DNA of 64,000 nucleotides, taken from NCBI RefSeq assembly GCF_025399895.1, contig NZ_JAODUA010000008.1:62001-126000 (forward strand), read 5' to 3'. Source of the DNA: Streptomyces sp. ASQP_92 (GTDB taxonomy: Bacteria > Actinomycetota > Actinomycetes > Streptomycetales > Streptomycetaceae). Of the stretch, positions 15,120-23,060 are shown piece after piece; positions within the stretch are counted from its first letter, which is position 1; the number at the start of each line of letters is the position of its first letter. The position numbers and the translations under genes are program-made. The notes below the pieces were generated by a model that was given only the letters and a program-made list of their open reading frames with translations, did not search any database and was not told the origin of the DNA.

Positions 15120-16646
15120 TCATACCCCGGCGATGGCCTCCGCCGCCGCGCGCCCGCACACCCGGGCCGCACCGTGGGTGGCGATGTGCAGCGCCCCGCG
15201 CGCGGTCGCCCGCGGCACGCCCATCTCGACCACGACCGTGTCCGGCCGGGCCGCGAGCAGGGCGTCGAGGGCGGCCGCCATCCAGGGGTGGCGGTGCTCG
15301 TCGCGGACGACCGCCACGACCCGGCGCTCCCCCGCGGCCGCCAGCACCTCGGCCGCGCCGCTGTCCGTGCCGAAGGTGCCCCCCTCGGTCCCGGGCAGCA
15401 GCTCGGCGAGCTCGGCGCCGATGCTCCAGGGGGTCTCGCTGCTCACCGCGATGTTCATGACCGGCGTGAACGTCGCCACGTACGGGGCCGACTCCAGCGG
15501 GCGCCACGACGGCGCCGCGGTGATCCGGGCGGCCCGGCGCGCGGCCACCAGGCCGATGTCGCTCGCGATGCCGGTGGTGGCGCCGGGCGCGGTCCCCTCC
15601 TGCACCGCCGCGCCCGGCGTCGCCTCGGCCCTGGCCCGCTGGGCCCACGCCGCCAGCGCACGGACCCGTGCGGCGGCGTCGGCCAGGCGCTCCTCGGCCA
15701 GCTCGCCGTCCCGTACCGCTTGGACCAGCGCGTCGCGCAGCCGCAGTACGGTGCCCTCGTCGGCCAGGCCGCCGCCGACGCACAGGGCGTCGGCGCCCGC
15801 CGCGATCGCGAGGACGGAGCCTCGTTCGATGCCGACCGTCCCCGCGATGGCCTGCATCTCCACCGCGTCCGAGACGATCAGCCCGTCGTAGCCGAGCTCC
15901 TCGCGCAGCAGTCCGGTGAGGATGCGCGGGCTGAGCGTGGCGGGACGGGCGGGGTCGAGCGCGGGAAGCAGGATATGCGCGCTCATGACCGACTTGGAAC
16001 CCGCGGCGATGGCGGCACGGAAAGGCACCAGCTCACGCCGGTGCAGCGTGTCGAGGTCCACGTCGATACGGGGCATCGCGTGGTGCGAGTCGACGTTGGT
16101 GTCGCCGTGGCCGGGGAAGTGCTTGGTGCAGGCGGCCACCCCGGCGGCCTGGAGGCCCTCGATGTAGGCGGCCGTGTGGCGGGCCACCAGGTCGGTGTCG
16201 GCCCCGAAGGCCCGTACGCCGATGATCGGGTTGTCCGGGTTGGAGTTGACGTCGGCGGACGGCGCCCAGTTCAGGTTGACCCCGCACGCGGCGAGCCGGC
16301 GGCCCAGTTCGCGCGCGACCTCGCGGGTCAGGTCCAGGTCGTCGACCGCGCCGAGGGCCAGGTTGCCGGGGAAGGACGAGCCGGTGCGGACCTCTATGCG
16401 GGTGACGTCACCGCCCTCCTCGTCGATGGCCACCAGGAGGTCGTCCCGCTCGGCCCTCAACTGGGCGGTCAGGGCCGCCACTTGGGGCGCGGAGACGATG
16501 TTGCGGCCGAACAGGCCGACGGAGGCCAGGCCTTCGCCGATGCGGCGCAGCAGCCAGTCGGGGGCGGTGGTGCCGACGAACCCGGGCTGGAGGACGGCGA
16601 GGGCGTCGCGGGTCAGTGTGGCGGAACCCGTGGTCATAGTCGTCAT
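15120..16646 (-). CDS. nagZ: GH3 family beta-N-acetylglucosaminidase
   Basis: Predicted cytosolic exo-beta-N-acetylglucosaminidase cutting imported chitobiose-type sugars to GlcNAc. The NagZ signature KHFPGHGDTNVDSHH is near residue 170, with the His of the general acid/base dyad; the nucleophile Asp is in VSDAVEM near residue 260. A C-terminal extension (about 350-508) beyond the barrel gives 508 aa, as in other actinobacterial two-domain enzymes. No signal peptide. It begins 9 bp after dasC, so it is co-transcribed with the dasBC permease genes. The start is the first of two close ATGs. Homologue of SCO5235 by position (from memory). Confidence 0.93.
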   Translation of the reverse strand: MTTMTTGSATLTRDALAVLQPGFVGTTAPDWLLRRIGEGLASVGLFGRNIVSAPQVAALTAQLRAERDDLLVAIDEEGGDVTRIEVRTGSSFPGNLALGAVDDLDLTREVARELGRRLAACGVNLNWAPSADVNSNPDNPIIGVRAFGADTDLVARHTAAYIEGLQAAGVAACTKHFPGHGDTNVDSHHAMPRIDVDLDTLHRRELVPFRAAIAAGSKSVMSAHILLPALDPARPATLSPRILTGLLREELGYDGLIVSDAVEMQAIAGTVGIERGSVLAIAAGADALCVGGGLADEGTVLRLRDALVQAVRDGELAEERLADAAARVRALAAWAQRARAEATPGAAVQEGTAPGATTGIASDIGLVAARRAARITAAPSWRPLESAPYVATFTPVMNIAVSSETPWSIGAELAELLPGTEGGTFGTDSGAAEVLAAAGERRVVAVVRDEHRHPWMAAALDALLAARPDTVVVEMGVPRATARGALHIATHGAARVCGRAAAEAIAGV

Positions 16647-16655
16647 GGGGCGGGG

Positions 16656-17513
16656 TTATCCCTTCACTGCGCCGGCCGTCAGACCCGCGGCCATCTTGCG
16701 CTGGACGAGGAGGAAGAGAATCACGATGGGAACGGCCATCATGGTCGATCCGGCCATCATCGGGGCGTACTCGGTGCCGTGCTGGGTGGTGAAGTTGGAC
16801 AGCCACACGGTGGCCGTCTGGTGATTCTGGCTCATCAGCATCAGGGCGTAGAGGTACTCGTTCCACGCCTGGATGAAACCGTAGACCGAGGTGGCCACCA
16901 TGCCGGGGGCGAGCAGCGGGAAGACCACGCGGATGAAGGCGCCGGTGCGGGTGCACCCGTCGACCATGGCCGCCTCCTCCAGCTCCTTGGGGACGTTGAC
17001 GATGAAACCGCGCAGCGTCCACACCGTGAAGGGGAGGATGAAGGTCAGGTACGTGATGATCAGGCCCGAGAGCTTGTCGTACTGACCCAGGTCGTTGAGG
17101 AGCAGGAAGACCGGGATGATCATGGCGACCAGCGGCACCATCTGGACCGCGAGGATGCCGATGATGACGATCTTGCGGCCGCGGAAGGCGAACCGGGAGA
17201 TGGCCAGGGCCGCGAGCAGGCCGACCGCGATGCCGATGATGACGACGACGAGCGAGACGGTCAGGGACCGGCCGATCGAGCCCCAGAAGTCACCGATCTG
17301 GAGCGCCCGCTGGAAGTTGTCCAGCGTGAAGTGCGTGGGGAACAGGTGCGGATCGGGGTCGATCGCCTCCGTGGAGGGCTTGAACGCGGTGTTCAGCATC
17401 CAGTAGACCGGGAAGCCCGCGGTGACGAAGACCAGCAGGCCGAGCAGGTTCCAGCCCAGCTTGGTCTTCTTGCGGCTGGGCCTGGTACGCGTGGCGGCGG
17501 TGGAGGCGGCCAT
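16656..17513 (-). CDS. dasC: Sugar ABC transporter permease DasC
   Basis: Inner-membrane permease subunit of the DasABC importer for N,N'-diacetylchitobiose and related chitin oligomers, 285 aa with six predicted helices. The EAA motif that docks the ATPase is seen as KELEEAAMVDG followed by the LLAPG turn near residue 190. MalG/CUT1-type. I chose ATG 17513, which has AAGGACGGAG upstream; a GTG at 17546 overlapping the dasB stop is an alternative. No ATPase gene is nearby: in Streptomyces MsiK encoded elsewhere energises several sugar importers, and probably does so here. Confidence 0.94.
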   Translation of the reverse strand: MAASTAATRTRPSRKKTKLGWNLLGLLVFVTAGFPVYWMLNTAFKPSTEAIDPDPHLFPTHFTLDNFQRALQIGDFWGSIGRSLTVSLVVVIIGIAVGLLAALAISRFAFRGRKIVIIGILAVQMVPLVAMIIPVFLLLNDLGQYDKLSGLIITYLTFILPFTVWTLRGFIVNVPKELEEAAMVDGCTRTGAFIRVVFPLLAPGMVATSVYGFIQAWNEYLYALMLMSQNHQTATVWLSNFTTQHGTEYAPMMAGSTMMAVPIVILFLLVQRKMAAGLTAGAVKG

Positions 17514-17542
17514 CGTCACTCCGTCCTTTGCGATCGCGGAGC

Positions 17543-18541
17543 TCACTCGACGTCCCCGATCTTGAGCATCTGGCGCATGTACACCGCGATCACACCGAGC
17601 AGCAGGAGCACGGTGAGCAGGGCGATCGCGGAGCCCTGGGAGTAGTCGTTGACGACGAAGGCCTTGTCGTACGAGTACGTGGTGAGGAGTTGGTACTCCG
17701 GCTCGGGGTGGCCGCCGCGCATCACGAAGACCTGCGGGAAGACGCCCATGTCCCAGATCACCGAGAGCGTCGCGAGCATCACGATGATGGGCTTGAGGAT
17801 CGGCAGGGTGACGTGGCGGAACACGCCCCAGGATCCGGCGCCGTCGAGCCGGGCGGCCTCTTCCAGCTCCTTGGGGACCTGGGTGAGACCGGCGCTGAGG
17901 GTGATGACCACGAACGGCACCGCGCCCCAGACCACCAGCAGCATGATGACGGCGAGGCCCTGGGTGCTGTCGATGAACCAGTTGTGTCCGGTGACGTCGA
18001 CCCCGGGCAACTGGCTGAGCAGCCAGTTCAGTACGCCGTAGTCGCTGTCGAACATCCACTTGAAGATGGTGATGGCGACGACGATGGGCATGCCCCAACT
18101 CGCCACCAGGGCGATGTTGATGAGGGTCTTGACCCAGCCCGAGACCCGCTGGAGCAGCAGGGCTATGAGCATGCCGACGACCATGGTCAGGACGACCGCG
18201 GTGGCGGCGAAGACGATGGTGCGCACGACGACGTGCCAGAACTCGCTGTCGCCGAGGACATCGGTGAAGTTGTCGAGGCCGACGGACTCGGCGGCCTGGA
18301 AGCCCCAGAGCTGGGGCTGCCCGAACTTCTGGAAGGACAGGGTGACGAGCCGTACCAGCGGATAGCCGAGGACGAGCGCGAGGACGATCAGACAGGGTGC
18401 GAGCAGTGCCCAGGGCACCGCCGCTCCCCCGCCCGTGCCGCGCTTCTTCCCCGGCTTGCCGGGATGACCGGATCCAGCACCCGGTAGTGGGTCGCGCCGC
18501 GCCGGCGGCACCTTGGCGGTGGTTGTCTCTGCGGCACTCAT
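17543..18541 (-). CDS. dasB: Sugar ABC transporter permease DasB
   Basis: MalF-type permease partner of DasC, 332 aa. A charged Pro/Gly-rich N-terminus of about 40 residues precedes six predicted membrane helices; the EAA loop reads KELEEAARLDGAGSWG, followed by LPILKP. Forms the DasBC channel receiving chitobiose from the DasA lipoprotein. First gene of the dasB-dasC-nagZ unit; a very stable hairpin separates it from dasA upstream, so its level is likely set by partial read-through from the DasR-controlled dasA promoter or by its own promoter. Confidence 0.94.
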   Translation of the reverse strand: MSAAETTTAKVPPARRDPLPGAGSGHPGKPGKKRGTGGGAAVPWALLAPCLIVLALVLGYPLVRLVTLSFQKFGQPQLWGFQAAESVGLDNFTDVLGDSEFWHVVVRTIVFAATAVVLTMVVGMLIALLLQRVSGWVKTLINIALVASWGMPIVVAITIFKWMFDSDYGVLNWLLSQLPGVDVTGHNWFIDSTQGLAVIMLLVVWGAVPFVVITLSAGLTQVPKELEEAARLDGAGSWGVFRHVTLPILKPIIVMLATLSVIWDMGVFPQVFVMRGGHPEPEYQLLTTYSYDKAFVVNDYSQGSAIALLTVLLLLGVIAVYMRQMLKIGDVE

Positions 18542-18577
18542 CGCGCGCTCCTGGTGATCCCTCTCTGGAACTGGCCA

Positions 18578-18610
18578 GGCAGGGCCCCGTCACCGTGACG
18601 GGGCCCTGCC
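18578..18610 (-). terminator. Hairpin between dasA and dasB
   Basis: Perfect 15-bp stem (GGCAGGGCCCCGTCA with TGACGGGGCCCTGCC) and a 3-nt loop, just after the dasA stop (18617) and before dasB (18541). It probably attenuates transcription so that binding protein greatly exceeds permease, and may protect the dasA mRNA 3' end. Confidence 0.8.
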
Positions 18611-18616
18611 CAAAGG

Positions 18617-19897
18617 TCACTTGGTGTTGATGACCTTGTCGATCGCGGCGTCCGCGTCCTTCGCGGCTGCCTCGACCGTCTTCTTACCGGTGCCGATGGC
18701 CTGGAGCATGTCCTGGAGGGTCTTGGCCTTCTCGACCTGACCCCAGCCCGGCGCCATCGGGACGAACCAGCTGGACTCGGCCGCGGTGGCCGGCACGGCC
18801 GTCTTCGGGTCCGCCTTCAGGGGCGCGAGGTCCGCCTTGTTGTTGGGCAGGTTGCCCTTGGCGACCAGGCCCTTCTGGCCCTGGGTGCCGGTGAAGGCGT
18901 TGATCCACTCGGCCGCGAGGGCCTGCGCCTTGGACTTGACCGGGACCGCGAGGTCCGAGCCGCCGAGGAAGACCGGCATGGCCTTGCCGGACGGGGCCGG
19001 CATGACGAAGCTCTCGATCTTCTCGGCGAGCTTGCCGACCTTGTCGTTCTCCGGCAGGGCGGCGTTGGCGCCTTCCCAGGCCGGGCTGAAGACGAGGGCC
19101 GACTTGCCCTGGCCGTAGACGATCGGGCGGTCCGCCTCGTCCTTGGTCTTGTCGTTCTTCATGTACTTGTCGACGACGTTCTTGAACTCGGTGAGGCCCT
19201 TGACGGACTCCGGCGAGGACAGGTTCGCCTTGAACTTGTCGCCGTCCTGCTTGGCGATCGAGCCGCCGGCGTCGTAGACGAAGGACATGGCCGCGTACCA
19301 GTCGCGGGTGGGCTGGTACCAGGCGCTGAACTTGTCGCCCTGCTTGGCCTGGATCTTGTCCAGGTCGGCGGTCAGCTCGGTGTACGTCTTGGGGGTCGCG
19401 GTGATCCCCGACTCCGCGGCGATGTCCTTGCGCCAGGTCGCCGTGCGGCCACCGGCGTAGTAGGGAACGCCGTAGGTCTTGCCGTTGTACGTGACGGACG
19501 CCTTGAGCGCGTCCAGCCAGCCGGCCGAGTTGTCGAACTTCGACGGGTCGACCTCGGCGAAGGCGCCCTTGACCGTGTAGGGCAGCATCTCCGAGTTGCC
19601 CATCTCGACGACGTCCGGCGCCTTGTCGGTGGCCAGGACCGCGTCGAGCTTGGCGTTCTTGTCCGGCCAGCCGTAGTACTCGTGGTTGATCTTCAGGCCG
19701 GGGTGCTTGGCGACGATCGCGTCGTCCGCGGCCTTCACCAGCTCGGGCCAGTTCTTCTGGGCGTCGACCGTCAGCCAGACGGTCAGCTCCTTGGCGTCGC
19801 CCCCCGCGGCGCCATCCTTCTTGTCACTGCCGCCGCATGCCGCGGCACCGATCATGATGCCCGCGACGCCGATCGCCGCGATGAGCTTGCGCTTCAC
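18617..19897 (-). CDS. dasA: Chitobiose-binding lipoprotein DasA
   Basis: Extracellular solute-binding lipoprotein of the DasABC chitin-oligosaccharide importer, 426 aa. The N-terminal signal has KRK followed by a hydrophobic core and a lipobox ending AAAC, with the lipidated Cys at residue 21 and then GGSDKKDG. The rest fits family 1 sugar-binding proteins. Start: GTG at 19897, with GAGGAG a few bases before it; the longer frame upstream is not needed. Two DasR boxes lie upstream (20003-20018 and 20027-20042). It is separated from dasB by a strong hairpin. Divergent from dasR. Confidence 0.95.
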   Translation of the reverse strand: MKRKLIAAIGVAGIMIGAAACGGSDKKDGAAGGDAKELTVWLTVDAQKNWPELVKAADDAIVAKHPGLKINHEYYGWPDKNAKLDAVLATDKAPDVVEMGNSEMLPYTVKGAFAEVDPSKFDNSAGWLDALKASVTYNGKTYGVPYYAGGRTATWRKDIAAESGITATPKTYTELTADLDKIQAKQGDKFSAWYQPTRDWYAAMSFVYDAGGSIAKQDGDKFKANLSSPESVKGLTEFKNVVDKYMKNDKTKDEADRPIVYGQGKSALVFSPAWEGANAALPENDKVGKLAEKIESFVMPAPSGKAMPVFLGGSDLAVPVKSKAQALAAEWINAFTGTQGQKGLVAKGNLPNNKADLAPLKADPKTAVPATAAESSWFVPMAPGWGQVEKAKTLQDMLQAIGTGKKTVEAAAKDADAAIDKVINTK

Positions 19898-20002
19898 GCC
19901 ACTCTCCTCAGGGATGACTGACCCCGTTGCCTTCTGCGTGGCCCCGCCCACCGCGATGCGGCATACGACGAGTACTGCCCGTGGGGCTGGGATCTGGTCT
20001 TT

Positions 20003-20018
20003 AATGGTTTAGACCAGT
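20003..20018. promoter_or_regulatory. DasR box 1 upstream of dasA
   Basis: AATGGTTTAGACCAGT, near-consensus dre (ACTGGTCTAGACCACT) with core GGTTTAGACC, about 110 bp before the dasA start. A half-site-like CTGGTCTTTA adjoins it. Confidence 0.85.
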
Positions 20019-20026
20019 ACCGGGAG

Positions 20027-20053
20027 CTTGGCCTAGACCTATTGGGGTGTCAA
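20027..20053 (-). promoter_or_regulatory. dasA promoter with DasR box 2
   Basis: The dre CTTGGCCTAGACCTAT (20027-20042, core GGCCTAGACC) is preceded on the minus strand by a -35-like TTGACA (20053 to 20048) five bases away. DasR binding here would cover the core promoter. The same arrangement recurs at 14804-14831. Confidence 0.75.
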
Positions 20054-20182
20054 GGGTCGATAAGAACGCTGAGACCGTCCGTTATCGGACCGACACCTCA
20101 CCGCCCGACACACCCCCCAACTCCTCCCCCGCGCGCCCCTCCCGGCCCCCGCCGAGCTGCCGCGTGCGGCCCCCTGAGCTTT

Positions 20183-20198
20183 AATGGTTTAGACCAAC
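20183..20198 (+). promoter_or_regulatory. DasR box upstream of dasR (autoregulation)
   Basis: AATGGTTTAGACCAAC, core GGTTTAGACC, about 180 bp before the dasR start codon. A TATAAG sequence at 20234 may be the -10 element. The site fits autoregulation of dasR, and could also help control divergent dasA. Confidence 0.8.
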
Positions 20199-20377
20199 TT
20201 GGGCACTTCTCCGCACGTCCGCCGCACGGCGGTGTATAAGAAGGGCTTGTCGATCGCGTTCCCGGACCGACACCCTGACGGAGGGCGACGACCCGTGACC
20301 GGTCCGTGCCACCATGTGAGCCGCGACAGACGGAGGAGCCGGTGACGGCAGCAGCGCAGCACTCGGGAAGGCAGACC

Positions 20378-21142
20378 ATGACCGCCGACGGGAGCGGGAG
20401 CGAGACGGAGACGGCCGCGGGCACCCGCACCGCGCGCGTTCCCAAGTACTACCGCCTCAAGCGCCACTTGCTGGAGATGACGGAAACCCTTCCGCCCGGC
20501 ACCCCGGTGCCCCCGGAGCGGACCCTGGCCGCCGAGTTCGACACCTCCCGCACCACCGTGCGCCAGGCTCTTCAGGAACTGGTCGTCGAGGGCCGCCTCG
20601 AACGCATCCAGGGCAAGGGCACCTTCGTCGCCAAGCCGAAGGTCTCCCAGCCGCTGCAACTGTCCTCCTACACCGAGGACATGAGGGCCCAGGGCCTGGA
20701 GCCCACCTCCCAGCTCCTGGACATCGGCTACGTCACCGCCGACGACACCCTCGCGGGCCTGCTCGACATCGGCGCGGGCGGCAGGGTGCTGCGCATCGAG
20801 CGCCTGCGCCTGGCCAGTGGCGAGCCGATGGCCATCGAGACCACCCATCTGTCCGCCAAGCGCTTCCCGGCGCTGCGCCGCTCCCTGGTGAAGTACACCT
20901 CCCTCTACACCGCGCTCGCCGAGGTGTACGGGGTGCATCTGGCGGAGGCCGAGGAGACCATCGAGACCTCGCTCGCCACCCCGCGCGAGGCGGGGCTGCT
21001 CGGCACCGACGTGGGCCTGCCGATGCTGATGCTGTCGCGGCACTCCCTGGACGGCCAGGGCGAGCCGGTGGAGTGGGTGCGCTCGGTGTACCGGGGCGAC
21101 CGGTACAAGTTCGTGGCCCGCCTCAAGCGCCCGGCCGACTGA
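20378..21142 (+). CDS. dasR: GntR/HutC-family repressor DasR
   Basis: Global regulator linking aminosugar metabolism to development and antibiotic production; binds dre operators and is released by glucosamine-6-phosphate (known for the S. coelicolor protein). An N-terminal winged helix (RTLAAEFDTSRTTVRQALQE near residues 50-70, ERIQGKGTFVAKP) is followed by a UTRA effector domain (about 95-250, with ETTHLSAKRFP and ETIETSLATPREAGLL). The ATG at 20378 gives 254 aa, the same length as I recall for S. coelicolor DasR, and is preceded by GGAAGG; in-frame GTG 20342 is an alternative. Terminator at 21171. Confidence 0.96.
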   Translation: MTADGSGSETETAAGTRTARVPKYYRLKRHLLEMTETLPPGTPVPPERTLAAEFDTSRTTVRQALQELVVEGRLERIQGKGTFVAKPKVSQPLQLSSYTEDMRAQGLEPTSQLLDIGYVTADDTLAGLLDIGAGGRVLRIERLRLASGEPMAIETTHLSAKRFPALRRSLVKYTSLYTALAEVYGVHLAEAEETIETSLATPREAGLLGTDVGLPMLMLSRHSLDGQGEPVEWVRSVYRGDRYKFVARLKRPAD

Positions 21143-21170
21143 GCCCCCGCCCCCGTACCCGTACCGCAGA

Positions 21171-21203
21171 GAAACGGCCACGCCCTCAGGGCGTGGCCGT
21201 TTC
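21171..21203 (+). terminator. dasR terminator
   Basis: Perfect 15-bp stem GAAACGGCCACGCCC / GGGCGTGGCCGTTTC with a 3-nt loop, 28 bp after the dasR stop. It isolates dasR from the accessory cluster that follows. Confidence 0.88.
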
Positions 21204-21448
21204 GCGTTCCCCGGGGCTTCGAGTCCAACTCCAGTGGGACACAGGCACCTTGTGCCTGGCACCAAAGTGCCCCCGGCGACGGAACCCCTGCTGAGCCGGG
21301 TGATCGGGCCGCCGGACGGGGCCGGCTTCGGTGGCACCGTCCTGCCGGGCGGTTGTGGCCACCCGGATTCCGGTGACACCCCGTCCGCCGTCCGCCAGTG
21401 TTGAACCCGCCAAAGGAAATCCCGCTCCTTACGAAAAGGTGGTTCTCG
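21204..21448. other. Non-coding leader upstream of cluster B
   Basis: No gene seen. It contains a small inverted repeat (CAGGCAC, loop CTT, GTGCCTG at 21242-21258). No DasR box was found here. The promoter for cluster B is presumably in this interval, but I cannot place it. Confidence 0.35.
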
Positions 21449-21634
21449 ATGCGTGCCAGGTTCCGTTCGATCGCGGCTCTTCTCCTTCCGGCCGCCGCCT
21501 TGTTCGCATGCGTACTGACCGCACAGGGAAACACCACCGTGCCGGCCCATCAATTCGCCGGCGCCGCCGACTCCGCCACCGTCGTCGTCCCCGTCCCGTC
21601 CCCGAACCCCGGTGACGGATTCTCCTGGGGCTGA
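21449..21634 (+). CDS. Small secreted or lipid-anchored peptide, unknown (cluster B)
   Basis: 61-aa product starting MRARFRSIAALLLPAAALFAC: two arginines, a hydrophobic core and a lipobox-like LFAC (Cys 21), then a polar, Pro/Ser/Gly-rich tail ending PNPGDGFSWG. AAAGGTGG precedes the ATG. Third codon positions are GC-rich, as expected for real Streptomyces genes. No family is recognised. Being the first frame after the dasR terminator and just ahead of the glycosyltransferase genes, it may belong to cluster B as a secreted factor or envelope peptide. Confidence 0.55.
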   Translation: MRARFRSIAALLLPAAALFACVLTAQGNTTVPAHQFAGAADSATVVVPVPSPNPGDGFSWG

Positions 21635-21658
21635 CCCATCTACCTCGTCGGCATCTCG

Positions 21659-21919
21659 ATGACCGCCTCTGACGGGGACTGTGCCGAACCCCCGACGAAG
21701 ACACAGGTCATCGAAACACTCCGGCGCATCGACGCGCACTGCGGCCATGAGGAGCCGGCCCGTGCGCTGGTGTGGGGCCAGTCGATCCGGCTGGCCCTCT
21801 ACCTCCGGAGTCCGGACGAGACCGAGGCCGTCGCCCGCGCCCTGGACGTCTGTGTACGGCTCCTTGCCGCGTCGCCGGAGTTCGCCCGCTTCCACATCAC
21901 GGACTTCAGGCTCCTGTGA
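21659..21919 (+). CDS. Small protein of unknown function (cluster B)
   Basis: 86-aa predicted cytosolic protein with strongly GC-biased third positions and an amphipathic helical make-up (TQVIETLRRIDAHCGHEEPARALVWGQ; EAVARALDVCVRLLAASPEF). No motif or family is recognised, and there is no clear ribosome-binding sequence before the ATG, so the start is uncertain. It lies 24 bp after the small secreted peptide gene and 43 bp before the first GT2 gene, in the same direction, consistent with co-transcription. Confidence 0.55.
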   Translation: MTASDGDCAEPPTKTQVIETLRRIDAHCGHEEPARALVWGQSIRLALYLRSPDETEAVARALDVCVRLLAASPEFARFHITDFRLL

Positions 21920-21962
21920 AACCGCCGCCGTAATCCCCAGCACTCCAGAAACGGAATTCGCC

Positions 21963-22982
21963 ATGCCCAGGGCCCGCCCGAGCGTGTCCGTCATCATCCC
22001 CAATTTCAATTACGAGAAGACCCTGCGGGCCTGTCTGGAATCGGTGTTCGCCCAGACCCACGCCCCGCTCGACGTCATCGTCGTCGACGACGCGAGCACC
22101 GACCGCTCGCGGGACATCGCCCGGGAATTCCCCTGCGTCCTCATCGCGAGTCCGCGCAACAGGGGCGTCTCCGCGGCCCGCAACCTCGGCGCCGCCGCGG
22201 CCCGTGGCGAGATCCTCTTCTTCCTCGACTCGGACACCGCGCTCTCCCCGGACGCCCTGGCCAACGCCGTCGACCAGCTCCTGGACGACCCGGGCCTCGG
22301 CTGTGTGCACGGCGTGCTCGACCCCGAGCCGCTCTACGACGACGGGCCCATCGAGCGCTATCACGCGCTGCACGCGCACTTCTGGCGCCGGCGCGGCGCC
22401 GGCGAGGTGCGGACCGCGTTCTTCGCGCTCGGCGCGATCCGCAAGCACGTCTTCGAGGAGATCGGCCCCTTCGACGAGAACCTGCGGGATTCCGAGGACG
22501 TCGAGTACAGCGGGCGGCTCGTCGAGAAGTACCGCATCCGCATGTCCGAGACGGTCACCGGACGCCACGACGACGTGGACCGGCTGCTGCCGATGCTCCG
22601 TGAGCAGTACCGGCGCTCCCAGCTCCTCATCGCGGCCGTGGGCCAGATGCGGGCGGGCGGGCTCAGCGCCAACCGGCCGCTCGGTGTGCTGGCCGCCGCC
22701 CTCGCCCCGCCCGCGCTGCTCCTCGGCCTCCTGTCGCCGTGGCTGCTGCTCGTGCCCGCCCTGTGCGTCCTGGTCTTCGCCTGCGCCGACCCGGGGCTCA
22801 GCTCCTTCGTCCTGCGCACCAAGGGGCCCGGCTTCCTGCTGTGGTTCACCGGCGTCCACTTCGTGCTGCATCTGGCGCTGGTGCTCGGCGCGGCGCGCGG
22901 GGTCGTGCGCTGGCTCACCGAGCCGGAGTTCGGGCCCACCGTCCGCCGCCGCACCCCGGTGCCCGCCACCGGCCGGCGGTGA
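21963..22982 (+). CDS. Membrane-anchored GT2 glycosyltransferase (cluster B)
   Basis: Predicted inverting GT-A glycosyltransferase, 339 aa, using a nucleotide sugar or polyprenyl-phosphate sugar. Signatures: VSVIIPNFNYEKTL at the N-terminus, VVDDASTD, the metal-binding DSD at residues 89-91 (FFLDSDTAL), and an acidic ED in RDSEDVEY as likely base. After about residue 230 come two to four membrane helices (ALLLGLLSPWLLLVPALC), so it works at the membrane. A second, related GT2 gene is at 27488. ATG 21963 was chosen because the protein then begins at the GT2 fold. The acceptor is unknown, possibly polyprenyl phosphate or a lipid. Confidence 0.88.
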   Translation: MPRARPSVSVIIPNFNYEKTLRACLESVFAQTHAPLDVIVVDDASTDRSRDIAREFPCVLIASPRNRGVSAARNLGAAAARGEILFFLDSDTALSPDALANAVDQLLDDPGLGCVHGVLDPEPLYDDGPIERYHALHAHFWRRRGAGEVRTAFFALGAIRKHVFEEIGPFDENLRDSEDVEYSGRLVEKYRIRMSETVTGRHDDVDRLLPMLREQYRRSQLLIAAVGQMRAGGLSANRPLGVLAAALAPPALLLGLLSPWLLLVPALCVLVFACADPGLSSFVLRTKGPGFLLWFTGVHFVLHLALVLGAARGVVRWLTEPEFGPTVRRRTPVPATGRR

Positions 22983-23060
22983 CCCCCGGCCCCGCCCGCC
23001 ACGCCCGCCTCCTCCGCCCGGTGTCCCCCGCCACCGCCCGTCAGCAACTGGAGCCTGTCC

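Noticed and set aside
14958..17645. 895-codon plus-strand frame opposite nagZ and dasC
   Set aside because: Composition is low-complexity Gly/Arg/Asp and it lies wholly opposite recognised genes; a typical high-GC artefact.
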